Source: Aliivibrio sp. 1S175 (GTDB lineage: Bacteria > Pseudomonadota > Gammaproteobacteria > Enterobacterales > Vibrionaceae). From it: a stretch of DNA of 64,000 nucleotides. Within the stretch, counting starts at the first letter, position 1, and every line of letters starts with the position of its first letter. Location of the stretch: NCBI RefSeq assembly GCF_001690985.1, contig NZ_MAJS01000006.1:82145-146144 (forward strand), written 5' to 3'. Position numbers and translations under genes: made by a program. Of the stretch, positions 45,662-54,861 are shown in pieces. The notes below the pieces were generated by a model, which made no database searches, was not told the origin of the DNA, and saw nothing but the letters and a program-made list of their open reading frames with translations.

Positions 45662-47485
45662 TTAAATCCTAACATCATGACGAGAATCACGACCCCAAAC
45701 TAAATTGATAATGGCACGTGACGCGAAGATGCCTGTGAACATACTGGTTAATAGACCTAAGCCTAGAGTTAATGCAAAGCCTTGGATAGGGCCGTTACCG
45801 ATAGTGTATAGAACCACTGCGGTAATCATTGTGGTGAAGTTGGCATCGAAAATGGTACCAAATGCACTACTAAAGCCTCTATCAATCGCTTGTGCTAATG
45901 TTCGACCTTCTTTCTGTTTATCTTTAATACGTTCAAAAATAAGTACGTTAGTATCAACCGCCATACCAACCGTCAGTACTAAACCTGCAATACCGGGAAG
46001 GGTAAGAACCGCACCAGGAATAAGCGCAAGTAGACCAAACAGCATGATCATGTTGCCAACAAGGGCAATGTTAGCCACCCAACCTAAACGACGATACCAA
46101 AACGCCATAAACAGTAGAGTTAGACCAAGACCAAGACCTAAAGCAGCAAAACCATTTTGAATATTCTCAGCACCCAATGTTGGGCCAATAGTGCGCTCTT
46201 CAACGATAGTCACAGGCGCAGTTAGTGAGCCAGCGCGAAGAAGCAGAGCAAGCTCTTGAGATTCTTGAAGCGAGCCAGAACCTGTGATTCTAAAGCGGCT
46301 ACCAAGTTGACTTTGAATTGTCGCTACACTGATGATTTTGTTACTTTGCGTGGTTTCGCCTTTGCTGTTACGACCGTACTCGTTGTACGACGTTGCCATT
46401 GGTTTACCAACATTGTGACGAGAGAACTCAGACATGATTTTGCCGCCTGAACTATCAAGAACAATGTTTACTTCTGCCATGCCCATTTCGCCTAAGCTTG
46501 CGCGAGCATCAACAATATGGTCACCACTTAGTACGGGTTTTCTACCTACACGTATTGGGCGGCCATTCTCATCAGGAACTTCCATTGTGCTGCCAGTGCC
46601 TTGTTCTTTCACGGCATAGAAAGCAAGACTCGCGGTAGCACCGATAACATTTTTTGCAGCCGCAGGATCTTGAACACCGGGTAGCTCGATACGAATTCGG
46701 TTTTCACCTTGACGTTGAACTAAGGCTTCAGTGATACCTAACTCTTCAATACGGCTACGCATGGTTTGTAAGTTTTGTTGAACGGTAAGGTTACGAACTG
46801 CAACTTTCTCTGTTTCTTTTAGCGTTAGCTTAAGATCAAAGCCGTCACCGTTTGAGATTTGCCAAGTAGGGTAGTTTTTATGGATAAACTCACGAGCCGC
46901 GTGACTTGCTTCTTCTGATGGAAGACGAACCACTAAGCTATCACTGCCTTCTTTTTGGAAGCGAACAGAGCGTATGCGTTCATCTCTCAATTCTTGTTTT
47001 AGTGAATCAGACAGTTCATTACGTTGTGCTTGGAAAACTTGGTTTACATCAACATCGAGTAAGAATTGCACACCGCCACGTAAATCCAAACCAAGTTTGA
47101 TTGGCTCAAATCCCATATTTTGTAACCAAGCAGGGGCTGCTGGCGCAAGAGATAAAGCTAACGTTGTGCCTTTTTTACTGTCATCAATAACAGTAGACAG
47201 TACATTTTTTGCTGCGGCTTGCTGTGCTTCATTTTGCAAAATAACGATGGTTTTATCGCCTTTTTGTTCGATGCGTTTAACGGTTATTCCTTGGTCGGTT
47301 AGCGTATTTTGTAATTGAACAATAGAAGGAATTTGTCCGTCTTTATTGGTAATTTGAACGGCAGCATCTTCGCCATACCAAGTCGGGATAGCGCTTAATA
47401 ATAAAATAATAAGGGTCGTAATAAGAACAACGTATTTCCATTTTGAATAATGGTTCAGTCGTTGTATCGGTTGTTTTCTTTGCAT
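45662..47485 (-). CDS. secD: Protein translocase subunit SecD (paralogue 2)
   Basis: A 607-residue SecD: GLDLRGGVQFLLDVD near 133 opens the P1 region, and GMAVDTNVLIFERIKDK is the RND-like TM4 motif with its conserved aspartate. Vibrios carry two SecDF sets; work on V. alginolyticus shows SecDF1 uses sodium while SecDF2 uses protons and is induced when sodium is scarce. The upstream vemP-like gene marks this as the inducible SecDF2. Its GAGGTGA ribosome-binding site lies inside a stem with the vemP stop region. Confidence 0.93.
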   Translation of the reverse strand: MQRKQPIQRLNHYSKWKYVVLITTLIILLLSAIPTWYGEDAAVQITNKDGQIPSIVQLQNTLTDQGITVKRIEQKGDKTIVILQNEAQQAAAKNVLSTVIDDSKKGTTLALSLAPAAPAWLQNMGFEPIKLGLDLRGGVQFLLDVDVNQVFQAQRNELSDSLKQELRDERIRSVRFQKEGSDSLVVRLPSEEASHAAREFIHKNYPTWQISNGDGFDLKLTLKETEKVAVRNLTVQQNLQTMRSRIEELGITEALVQRQGENRIRIELPGVQDPAAAKNVIGATASLAFYAVKEQGTGSTMEVPDENGRPIRVGRKPVLSGDHIVDARASLGEMGMAEVNIVLDSSGGKIMSEFSRHNVGKPMATSYNEYGRNSKGETTQSNKIISVATIQSQLGSRFRITGSGSLQESQELALLLRAGSLTAPVTIVEERTIGPTLGAENIQNGFAALGLGLGLTLLFMAFWYRRLGWVANIALVGNMIMLFGLLALIPGAVLTLPGIAGLVLTVGMAVDTNVLIFERIKDKQKEGRTLAQAIDRGFSSAFGTIFDANFTTMITAVVLYTIGNGPIQGFALTLGLGLLTSMFTGIFASRAIINLVWGRDSRHDVRI

Positions 47486-47487
47486 AA

Positions 47488-47600
47488 TAATTTCACCTCA
47501 CATACGAAGTTGCGTATGCGAAAAAGTCACAAATCTAGTTAGTTCGTAATAAACGAATAATAACTAAGTGATAAATCAATGGATTTTGAGTGTGAAATTA
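47488..47600 (-). promoter_or_regulatory. mRNA stem that can hide the secD ribosome-binding site
   Basis: Bases 47488-47500 (secD leader with GAGGTGAAAT) are complementary to 47587-47600 (the vemP stop codon and what follows): 13 pairs with one bulged base. Two smaller stems occur between them. A ribosome stalled near the vemP end would melt the stem, the arrangement shown for V. alginolyticus. Confidence 0.72.
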
Positions 47601-48140
47601 AGAGTGTGGGTATAACCGCTGGCTGTAGAGAAGGTTACTTTCCTTCCAAGCCGAAATTCGAGAAGTAGATGAATAGGTGTTTAATGCCCAATTGACCGTT
47701 GGTTTTGGTTTTTCTTGATAACCAATGGCTAATTGTTCAGAGGGAATAGCAGGGATCTCTAATGCCAGTTCATAAACCGGAAAGACTTCTTCAGGATCAT
47801 GGCGCGCCAAGTTTGCCATGCGAGAAGCGTAGGCGATGCCTAAATTTACATCGTGGCTTTGAGAGGCGCTTTTAGAATGTAGTGTGGTTGAGTCTGTTTG
47901 AGCCCCATTGATGTTGCAAGTGACAAAATCAATAGATTGAATAGGAGAGTTATCAACGGAAATCGTTACTGGAACCGCAGAGTGCTGTTCAATTGTCAGT
48001 TCTACAAAGTGGCTGTTGTCGTTTTGATGATATGCAGATGCCTGAGCAAGCGAACTTACCCCAAAGCAAAGACAAATTATCAATAATCGAAACAGTTGCA
48101 CCACGAAAAATCCAGTGATTATATTAATAGACCATCGCAT
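47598..48140 (-). CDS. vemP: VemP-like secretion-monitoring arrest peptide
   Basis: A 180-residue secreted protein just upstream of secD2. It has a signal sequence (LLIICLCFGVSSLAQA, about 19-34) and a C-terminus, RISAWKESNLLYSQR, that resembles the WKETN-containing arrest region of VemP. In V. alginolyticus VemP stalls its ribosome until it is exported by sodium-driven SecDF1; stalling raises secDF2 translation. The start is uncertain: ATG 48140 has no ribosome-binding site, while a GTG at about 48101 gives a shorter 167-residue form nearer the 159 of VemP. The last residues (QRLYPHS) differ from what I recall of the classic stall point, so arrest may occur elsewhere. Confidence 0.75.
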   Translation of the reverse strand: MRWSINIITGFFVVQLFRLLIICLCFGVSSLAQASAYHQNDNSHFVELTIEQHSAVPVTISVDNSPIQSIDFVTCNINGAQTDSTTLHSKSASQSHDVNLGIAYASRMANLARHDPEEVFPVYELALEIPAIPSEQLAIGYQEKPKPTVNWALNTYSSTSRISAWKESNLLYSQRLYPHS

Positions 48141-48211
48141 CGTATTCGATGAATGACCTTACTGGCAAGTGAAATTAATGGATTCAGAAAAATTGATGTA
48201 ATTTTAGTGAA

Positions 48212-49126
48212 TTATTCAATCTTATTTCTTTCAGCTGCTGTTAATTCAAATAGCTCAAGGACATGGTCAATAAACACCCTCAGACGTTTTGGTATTAATT
48301 TATTTTGTGGAAAGACTAAGCTAATGGCAGCTTTCGGTAGATCCCAATCTGGAAGAATTTGTATTAATTCTCCATTTTTAATGTGCTTTCGACATAAAAA
48401 CTCAGGTAAAGAAGCAATCCCTAAACCACTTAAGCAAGCTGATTTACAAGCGGTAATGGTATTTACTTTTAAGCGGTAGGGTAGGTTGACGCGAATGGCT
48501 TTATCTAACTGATTAAAATACAGATTAGGAACTTTTACCGCGTTAACCACTTTTATTTGATGATGAGGCGCATACAGATCTTCTGGTGTTTCAATGTTGC
48601 CATAAGTCTTTAAGTATTCAGGGCTTGCAACAATCACACGCTCGGAAAAATCAATGGTTCTTGCTACTAAAGAGGAATCATTAATTTCGCCAACTTGTAC
48701 ATAGAGGTCAATACCATCACCAATAATGTCGACTTCTCGATTGGTCATTTCTACGTTAATTGAGACTTCTGGATAGCGGATAAGAAAGCTATTGATGTAA
48801 TCCGACATGACGTTGTGGCCGATCTCTACGGGCATCGCTAAATTAAGGTGTCCACGGATTAAGTTTTGATTTGCGGTCAGTTCTAATTCGGTTTGTTGCA
48901 TAATATCAAGCACTTTTACGCTGGCTTGATAAAAAATCTCACCCTCTTGGGTTAGCCCTAATTTTCTGGTTGAACGAGTGATAAGCTTCACACCTAGATG
49001 TTCTTCAAGTTCAGCTAGCTTTCTGCTTACTGTTGATTTTGTCATTCCTAGATTAATAGCGGCTTGAGTAAAGCTTCCAGAATCAATGACTTGATTTAAT
49101 ATAGTGATGTTATTTAAATCCATCAT
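48212..49126 (-). CDS. LysR-family transcriptional regulator
   Basis: A 304-residue LTTR. The N-terminal HTH runs about 1-60 (SFTQAAINLGMTKSTVSRKLAELE by its ends SFTQAA and KLAELE), followed by a ligand-binding domain of the AaeR/DmlR-like branch. AAGGGA before ATG 49126 supports this start; the next ATG is adjacent. It is divergent from the emrAB-like pump across 112 bases and probably controls it. An ATTGATT/AATCAAT pair at 49140 and 49187 is a candidate site. Confidence 0.87.
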   Translation of the reverse strand: MMDLNNITILNQVIDSGSFTQAAINLGMTKSTVSRKLAELEEHLGVKLITRSTRKLGLTQEGEIFYQASVKVLDIMQQTELELTANQNLIRGHLNLAMPVEIGHNVMSDYINSFLIRYPEVSINVEMTNREVDIIGDGIDLYVQVGEINDSSLVARTIDFSERVIVASPEYLKTYGNIETPEDLYAPHHQIKVVNAVKVPNLYFNQLDKAIRVNLPYRLKVNTITACKSACLSGLGIASLPEFLCRKHIKNGELIQILPDWDLPKAAISLVFPQNKLIPKRLRVFIDHVLELFELTAAERNKIE

Positions 49127-49238
49127 TAGGTCGTCCCTTATTGATTGGTAAGATTTATGCAACAGTGTTTCCCTTTTTTCCTATCTAATCAATAAATCAT
49201 TTTCGTTTTATACTGTCGTTCTCTTATTTATTACATTC

Positions 49239-50327
49239 ATGTTTATTGCAAACGTGAATGGCTTCATTTTCAAGTGGGTACGCGTAGTGGCAGAACAACA
49301 GAAGAAAAAAAATAAAGCACCTTTGATTGCGACAATCGTTATTATTTTATGTGGCCTTGCCGGTGGTGGTTATTGGTATGGTTATGGTCAATATTTTCAA
49401 TCAACAGATAATGCGTATCTGCAAGGTGACATTACGACAATCAGCCCTAAAGTTGGCGGCTACATTGCAAAAACATTTGTTGATGATAACCAAGTGGTTA
49501 AAGCTGGAGATTTATTGGCAACGATAGATAGCCGTGATTTTGTGGCTGAAAAAGAAAAAGCTGAAGCCAATGTATTAGTCAGTGCGGCTGCAATTAAAAA
49601 TTTAGCGGCAGAGCGTAAGCTACAAGACATTCGTATTCGTCAGGCGGCGAGTGAGATTGAATCTGCTAAAGCTGAATATGAACGTACTCAACAACAAGTT
49701 AAACGTACTAAAGCGTTAATTAAAAAGAATTATTCATCACAAGATGAGTTAGATAACAACGTGTCTCACCTTAAAGTCGCATTAGCAAATGTTGACGCAG
49801 CAAAAGCAAATTATCAAGCATCGAAAGAGCAAATTAACGTTATTGAAAGCGAAATAGCGCAAGCGGAAGCCGCATTAAATCAAGCAAAAACAGCACTAAA
49901 ACAAACAGAGCTTAATCTGTCTTATACTAATATTTACGCGCCAATTGATGGTGTGGTTGGTAAACGCAGTTTACGCAGTGGTTTATTAGTTCAAGCGGGT
50001 ATGCCTTTACTGAGTTTAGTTCCAACTACAGAGGTATGGATTGAAGCGAATTTTAAAGAGACACAGCTTGGTGATATTCATAAAGGACAAAAAGTATTTG
50101 TCGATTTAGATGCGTACCCAGACCTGCACCTAAAAGGGATTGTTGATAGCTTCTCTCCTGCAACAGGCGCTAAATTTGCGTTGTTACCACCAGAGAATGC
50201 GACCGGTAATTTCACTAAAATTGTGCAACGTGTGCCCGTTAAAATCAGTATTTTGAATGCGGACTTATTAGAAGGTAAGTTGATCCCAGGCCTTTCTGTG
50301 GTTGCTACGGTTGATACTCGAGGCTAA
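49239..50327 (+). CDS. HlyD/EmrA-type membrane fusion protein
   Basis: A 362-residue periplasmic adaptor. One TM near residues 31-50, a lipoyl domain (STDNAYLQGDITTISPKVGGYI by its ends STDNAY and VGGYI), a long coiled coil (about 105-215, rich in alanine, lysine and glutamate) and the beta-barrel. It links the MFS pump at 50330 to an outer-membrane channel such as TolC. Start is uncertain: ATG 49239 lacks a good ribosome-binding site; GTG 49287 is possible. Confidence 0.87.
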   Translation: MFIANVNGFIFKWVRVVAEQQKKKNKAPLIATIVIILCGLAGGGYWYGYGQYFQSTDNAYLQGDITTISPKVGGYIAKTFVDDNQVVKAGDLLATIDSRDFVAEKEKAEANVLVSAAAIKNLAAERKLQDIRIRQAASEIESAKAEYERTQQQVKRTKALIKKNYSSQDELDNNVSHLKVALANVDAAKANYQASKEQINVIESEIAQAEAALNQAKTALKQTELNLSYTNIYAPIDGVVGKRSLRSGLLVQAGMPLLSLVPTTEVWIEANFKETQLGDIHKGQKVFVDLDAYPDLHLKGIVDSFSPATGAKFALLPPENATGNFTKIVQRVPVKISILNADLLEGKLIPGLSVVATVDTRG

Positions 50328-50329
50328 TC

Positions 50330-51934
50330 ATGACTCAAGAATTAACTGTTGTGGATCAAGTAAAAGCTACTGATGTCCCCCTAGAAACTGAGATCCCAAG
50401 ACGTAATTGGATCGCCTTATTTGGTGGTCTACTTGGTGCCTTTATGGCGATATTGGATATTCAGATCACCAACTCGTCTTTAAAAGACATTCAAGGTGCA
50501 TTATCGGCCACGATGGATGAAAGTTCGTGGATCTCTACGTCTTATCTTGTGGCTGAAATGATTGCGATACCGCTGAGTGGTTGGTTGTCTGTTGCTATTG
50601 GTAAGCGTCGTTACTTAACGTGGACAACCATCATTTTTGCTGTGGCATCGGTGCTGTGTTCTTTGTCTTGGAACATGGGGTCGATGATTGTCTTTCGTGC
50701 CATTCAAGGGTTTAGTGGTGGGGCGTTAATTCCACTGGCTTTCTCTTTGGTTGTTCAGTTATTACCGTTAAATAAACGTGCGGTTGGGATGGCGTTATTT
50801 GGGGTGACAGCGACGTTTGCGCCATCAATTGGTCCTACATTAGGTGGCTGGTTAACTGAAAATTTCTCGTGGCACTATATTTTCTATATTAATATTCCAC
50901 CAGCTATCGCACTGATCTGTATGGTTAACTACGGCCTTGATGATGAACCGTTAAAATTAGACAGTTTATTAAAAGCGGATTGGTTTGGTATTACGACAAT
51001 GGCGATTGGTCTTGGTTGCTTAGAAGTCGTACTAGAAGAGGGGAATCGTGAAGAGTGGTTTAGCTCTAGTTTCATCGTTACCTTATCTATTATTTCAGCC
51101 GTTAGTTTGATTTATTTTGTCATTAATGAATTGCAGCATAAGAACCCCTTAGTGAATTTACGGCTACTGAAACAAAGCCAGTTTGCAATGTCATGTGTGG
51201 CGTATTTGATTTTAGGGATGGCGTTGCTGGGTTCTATTTATGTATTGCCAATGTATATGATCCAAATTCAAGGGTACAACGCATTAGAAATTGGCGAAGT
51301 ATTAATGTGGATGGGGTTCCCTCAGTTATTAATCTTCCCATTAGTGCCTAAATTAACGCAAATTATTAAAGCTAAGTATTTGGTGTTCTTTGGATTTTCG
51401 ATGTTCGGCATCAGTTGTTTTGTGAATACGCACATGAGTTATTTATTTGGTGGTGATCAGCTGATTTTTTCAATGCTACTGCGTGCTATTGGTAGCCCAT
51501 TTATTATGGTGCCATTATCATTAGTTGCGATGGAAGAGATTAAACAACATCAAGTATCTGATGCCTCAACCATTACTAATGTGCTGCGTAATTTAGGTGG
51601 GGCATTTAGTATTGCTATCATAGCGACAATGCTTGATAACAAAACTCGTGAGCATTTAGGCCATATTAAAGAAACATTAACGACGGTAAGTACTGACGGC
51701 TGGTATCAATTACAGCAAAGTGCGGCGATGTTTGTTTCAAAAGGAAGTGATCCTGCTACGGCGATGTTGCAAGCTAAAGCTTCATTAACGATGACCATGC
51801 AGCGAGATGCGGCAATTATGGCGTATAACGATGTGTTTTTAATGATGACGTGTTTCTTAGCTTTTGCTGCATTTATGATGTTTTTTGTTAAATCTAATTC
51901 TAATCCGGGCTCAATGGCAGGTGGGGCACATTAA
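50330..51934 (+). CDS. DHA2-family multidrug MFS transporter (EmrB-like)
   Basis: A 534-residue protein with 14 predicted TM segments; LDIQITNSSLKDI is the DHA2 motif D1 and LGWMTENF-like WLTENFSWHYIFYIN lies at TM5. Directly follows the membrane-fusion gene by two bases. EmrAB-type tripartite pumps export hydrophobic toxins. Substrate cannot be read from the sequence. The C-terminus is cytoplasmic and glycine-rich. Confidence 0.9.
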   Translation: MTQELTVVDQVKATDVPLETEIPRRNWIALFGGLLGAFMAILDIQITNSSLKDIQGALSATMDESSWISTSYLVAEMIAIPLSGWLSVAIGKRRYLTWTTIIFAVASVLCSLSWNMGSMIVFRAIQGFSGGALIPLAFSLVVQLLPLNKRAVGMALFGVTATFAPSIGPTLGGWLTENFSWHYIFYINIPPAIALICMVNYGLDDEPLKLDSLLKADWFGITTMAIGLGCLEVVLEEGNREEWFSSSFIVTLSIISAVSLIYFVINELQHKNPLVNLRLLKQSQFAMSCVAYLILGMALLGSIYVLPMYMIQIQGYNALEIGEVLMWMGFPQLLIFPLVPKLTQIIKAKYLVFFGFSMFGISCFVNTHMSYLFGGDQLIFSMLLRAIGSPFIMVPLSLVAMEEIKQHQVSDASTITNVLRNLGGAFSIAIIATMLDNKTREHLGHIKETLTTVSTDGWYQLQQSAAMFVSKGSDPATAMLQAKASLTMTMQRDAAIMAYNDVFLMMTCFLAFAAFMMFFVKSNSNPGSMAGGAH

Positions 51935-52003
51935 TTTTTTATGTGCGCTCGCTTCTTTAGGTGGTTTGGGTATAATGCGGCTGAATATTGAAATGAGGTT
52001 CTC

Positions 52004-52708
52004 ATGCGTTTAGATAAATTTTTGTGCGAAACATTAGGTGCTACCCGTAGCGAAGCTACTCGAATTGTTAAAAGTGGTAACATCACAGTTAATGGCGTAA
52101 AGACAAAAGTTACTTCAGTAAAAGTAACGGATGATTCAACCGTTGAGTTGGATGGCCGCGAGCTTAAATTTCATGGTCCTCGTTATATTATGCTATTTAA
52201 GCCAGATGGTTATGTATGTTCTCATGAAGACAGTACGCACCCATCGGCATTAACATTATTAGATGAAGTGAATGTAGAAAAACTGCATTTTGCGGGTCGC
52301 CTTGATGTTGATACTACAGGATTAGTCCTAATTACTGATGACGGCCAGTGGTCACATAAGATCACCTCACCAAAACGTAAGTGTCCAAAAACTTATCGTG
52401 TATGGTTAGATGAATCGATTGGTGCAGATTATGCTGAGCAATTAGCAGAAGGCATTCAACTTAAAAGTGAAACTGGGTTAACGATGCCAGCAGTGATGGA
52501 AATCGTTAATGAAGACGAAAACGAGCTTCTATTAACGATTCAAGAAGGCAAGTACCACCAAGTTAAACGTATGTTCGCAGCGCTTGGTAATAAAGTTGAA
52601 GGTTTACACCGTTCTCAAATTGGTGGTCTAGGTTTAGATTACTCACTTGAGCCAGGTGAATACCGTTATTTAACGGCTGAAGAAGTTGAATTGGTATTTA
52701 GTAAATAA
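52004..52708 (+). CDS. rsuA: 16S rRNA pseudouridine-516 synthase
   Basis: A 234-residue RsuA. The S4 domain covers about 1-48 (RLDKFLCETLGATRSEATRIV by its ends RLDKFL and EATRIV); the catalytic motif GRLDVDTTGLVL holds the aspartate. It makes Psi516 in helix 18 of 16S rRNA. Length and motifs are typical. ATGAGGTT-like GAGGT is the ribosome-binding site. A terminator follows. Confidence 0.94.
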   Translation: MRLDKFLCETLGATRSEATRIVKSGNITVNGVKTKVTSVKVTDDSTVELDGRELKFHGPRYIMLFKPDGYVCSHEDSTHPSALTLLDEVNVEKLHFAGRLDVDTTGLVLITDDGQWSHKITSPKRKCPKTYRVWLDESIGADYAEQLAEGIQLKSETGLTMPAVMEIVNEDENELLLTIQEGKYHQVKRMFAALGNKVEGLHRSQIGGLGLDYSLEPGEYRYLTAEEVELVFSK

Positions 52709-52735
52709 TTCATACTAATTATTAGTGATAATAAA

Positions 52736-52769
52736 AAGCGGTGTGGCAGTGATGTCACACCGTTTTTTT
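52736..52769 (+). terminator. Terminator of rsuA
   Basis: CGGTGTG and CACACCG enclose a 10-base loop and are followed by seven T. Confidence 0.85.
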
Positions 52770-52875
52770 GTGTAAATTCTTGCAAAGAATTCGAATATAA
52801 AAAGCATGTTGTAATAGAGCATGATAATATTATCAATCCTATCTTGTTTCTAATTATTGCTTGGTCACTTGCCCT

Positions 52876-54081
52876 ATGCCATCTACTGCTACCGATCAGC
52901 CTCAACCGCCTACATTAAGTATATTATTGATCATCATTTTAGGTGCTATTTCTGCGCTTACGCCTCTTGCTATTGATATGTATGTTCCTGCGATGCCTAG
53001 TATAGCGGCCGATCTTGGTGTGTCTGCGGGTTCGGTGCAAATGACATTAACGGCTTACACTGCAGGGTTTGCAATCGCCCAATTAATTCATGGACCACTC
53101 GCTGATAGTTATGGCCGACGTCCAATATTAATAATAGGTACGGTCTTATTTGCGATTTGTGCAGTGATCGGCGCGCAAGTCGATGGCATTGAATCTTTAA
53201 TGTATATTCGTGTATTACAAGGTGTTGCTGGTGCGGCATCTGCGGTGGTGGTTCAAGCCATTGTTCGAGATATGTTTAATAAAGAAGACTTTGCTCGCAT
53301 GATGGCGTTTATTACGCTTGTGATGACGGTAGCTCCATTGGTTGCGCCTATGATTGGCGGACACATGGCGGTCTGGTTTGGTTGGCGTTCAATTTTTTGG
53401 TTATTGGCTATTTTTGCGGTTCTTATTATTTTTGCGATTTTATGGCGCATTCCTGAAACGCTAACAGAAGAAAATCGTTCCCCGTTTAATCTGGTAACCT
53501 CATTAAGAAACTACCGTTCATTGTTTAAGAATCCGGTATCTCTTGGTTTGATTTTTTCTGGTGCTTTTTCTTTTGCTGGGATGTTTTCATTTTTAACCGC
53601 AGGCTCTTTTGTCTATATTGATATTTATGGTGTCAGTGTTTCTAACTTTGGCTACCTGTTTGGTTTGAACGTCGTTTTCTTAATTGTAATGACCACGATT
53701 AATGGTCGTATGGTTAAGAGAATGGGGTCACATAATATGATTAAATTTGGGCTTTCAATTCAGTTATTCGCTGGTGTCTTAATGATGGTAGGGCAGTTAT
53801 TGAATTGGGGCTTATGGGGTACGGTTGTTCCTGTTGTTTTATTTGTTGGTTGTATTTCTACAATTGGCAGTAATACCATGGGGCTATTATTAAGCCATTA
53901 CCCTAAAATGGCAGGAACGGCATCATCATTAGCAGGTACACTCAGATTTGGTACTGGTTCACTTGTCGGTGCGTGTATCGCAATGTTTCCTGCTGATTCT
54001 GCTTGGCCTATGGTGAGTTCCATGGCAGCATGCTCAATCTTATCTTTTGGTTTTTATTTTGTTTTTGGACGTAAAGCGTAA
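52876..54081 (+). CDS. Bcr/CflA-family MFS drug exporter
   Basis: A 401-residue protein with 12 predicted TM segments; DMYVPAMPSIAADL is the Bcr/CflA N-terminal motif and GPLADSYGRRP is the cytoplasmic loop 2-3 signature. Related transporters export bicyclomycin, chloramphenicol or sulfonamides. I choose ATG 52876; the frame is open upstream to a TTG at 52861. The next gene follows with no gap. Confidence 0.87.
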   Translation: MPSTATDQPQPPTLSILLIIILGAISALTPLAIDMYVPAMPSIAADLGVSAGSVQMTLTAYTAGFAIAQLIHGPLADSYGRRPILIIGTVLFAICAVIGAQVDGIESLMYIRVLQGVAGAASAVVVQAIVRDMFNKEDFARMMAFITLVMTVAPLVAPMIGGHMAVWFGWRSIFWLLAIFAVLIIFAILWRIPETLTEENRSPFNLVTSLRNYRSLFKNPVSLGLIFSGAFSFAGMFSFLTAGSFVYIDIYGVSVSNFGYLFGLNVVFLIVMTTINGRMVKRMGSHNMIKFGLSIQLFAGVLMMVGQLLNWGLWGTVVPVVLFVGCISTIGSNTMGLLLSHYPKMAGTASSLAGTLRFGTGSLVGACIAMFPADSAWPMVSSMAACSILSFGFYFVFGRKA

Positions 54082-54771
54082 ATGAGTAAAGAAACAAACA
54101 CAGTGAATTATTATCAAGAAATTCAAAAAGTAGTGAATGAAGCGTTAACAGACTTACAAGAAAGTAAGGATAGCGGACGTTTACCTAAGAATCCGGTGAG
54201 CGCAAATCACTTTTTAATTCGCTGGGTGACAACTGCGATTAAGTCTCAACGTTTTTCACGTTGTGTCGCAAAAGATTTGATGACGTGGCAGAAAGAAGGC
54301 CGCACTAAAGGAACTGGCACTCAATTACCAGTTCGTTTTGAACATTATTCTCGTTTGTATGCAGCATTAGCTCCAGTTGAGACAGTAACGCCGATTACAA
54401 CATCAGGATTGATGGCGTGGTGTGAGTCACTGGAAGAACAAGATTGGTGTGTAACGACAGATTATGAAGTGTTAGAAAAGGCGTCTTTATTTTCAGACGG
54501 TGATCACTCTTTAATTATTTGTGCTACGCAATTGGCTTCTTGTTTTGAAGGTGATGATGAAGAGAACCAATCTCTAGTTAAACCATTAACGTGTTATGTG
54601 CGTGGTAATCACCATGAGTTCGTTGAATCGGCTTTTGAGCATGGTTTAATGGTCCATAAACGTTCTGATTATAAATCAAAAGTGAAATATCACGGTGAGT
54701 ACCTGATTTTCCCGAATAATCATGGTTTACAGTTAGGTGAAACTCCATTTTCATTTAATGTGAAAAAATAG
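54082..54771 (+). CDS. DUF2913 family protein
   Basis: A 229-residue cytoplasmic protein matching the DUF2913 family found in Vibrio and relatives (RLPKNPVSANHFLIRW, FEHYSRLYAAL). No function is known. It starts directly after the Bcr stop codon, so the two are probably translated together, and ends at a terminator. No signal peptide or TM segment. Confidence 0.75.
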   Translation: MSKETNTVNYYQEIQKVVNEALTDLQESKDSGRLPKNPVSANHFLIRWVTTAIKSQRFSRCVAKDLMTWQKEGRTKGTGTQLPVRFEHYSRLYAALAPVETVTPITTSGLMAWCESLEEQDWCVTTDYEVLEKASLFSDGDHSLIICATQLASCFEGDDEENQSLVKPLTCYVRGNHHEFVESAFEHGLMVHKRSDYKSKVKYHGEYLIFPNNHGLQLGETPFSFNVKK

Positions 54772-54801
54772 AATTTATTTTTCTGTTGATTTATAAAAGC
54801 G

Positions 54802-54829
54802 AAAAGCGCAGATCTTCTGCGCTTTTTTT
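54802..54829. terminator. Bidirectional terminator
   Basis: A perfect 11-bp stem (AAAAGCGCAGA / TCTGCGCTTTT, loop TCT) with seven T after it and A before it, between convergent genes. Confidence 0.9.
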
Positions 54830-54861
54830 ATGTCTGATAGTGAGCGTTTCTTAATTGCTTT

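Noticed and set aside
45705-46160. Plus-strand open frame of about 150 codons opposite secD
   Set aside because: It is antisense to a highly conserved gene, has a basic and serine-rich mix typical of complement frames, and lacks a ribosome-binding site.
46974-47318. Second plus-strand frame inside secD, 114 codons
   Set aside because: Antisense to the conserved P1 region; cysteine- and serine-rich in a way expected of a reverse frame.
44759-47485. Main secDF operon
   Set aside because: yajC and tgt are absent upstream and a VemP-like gene takes their place, which marks the second copy.
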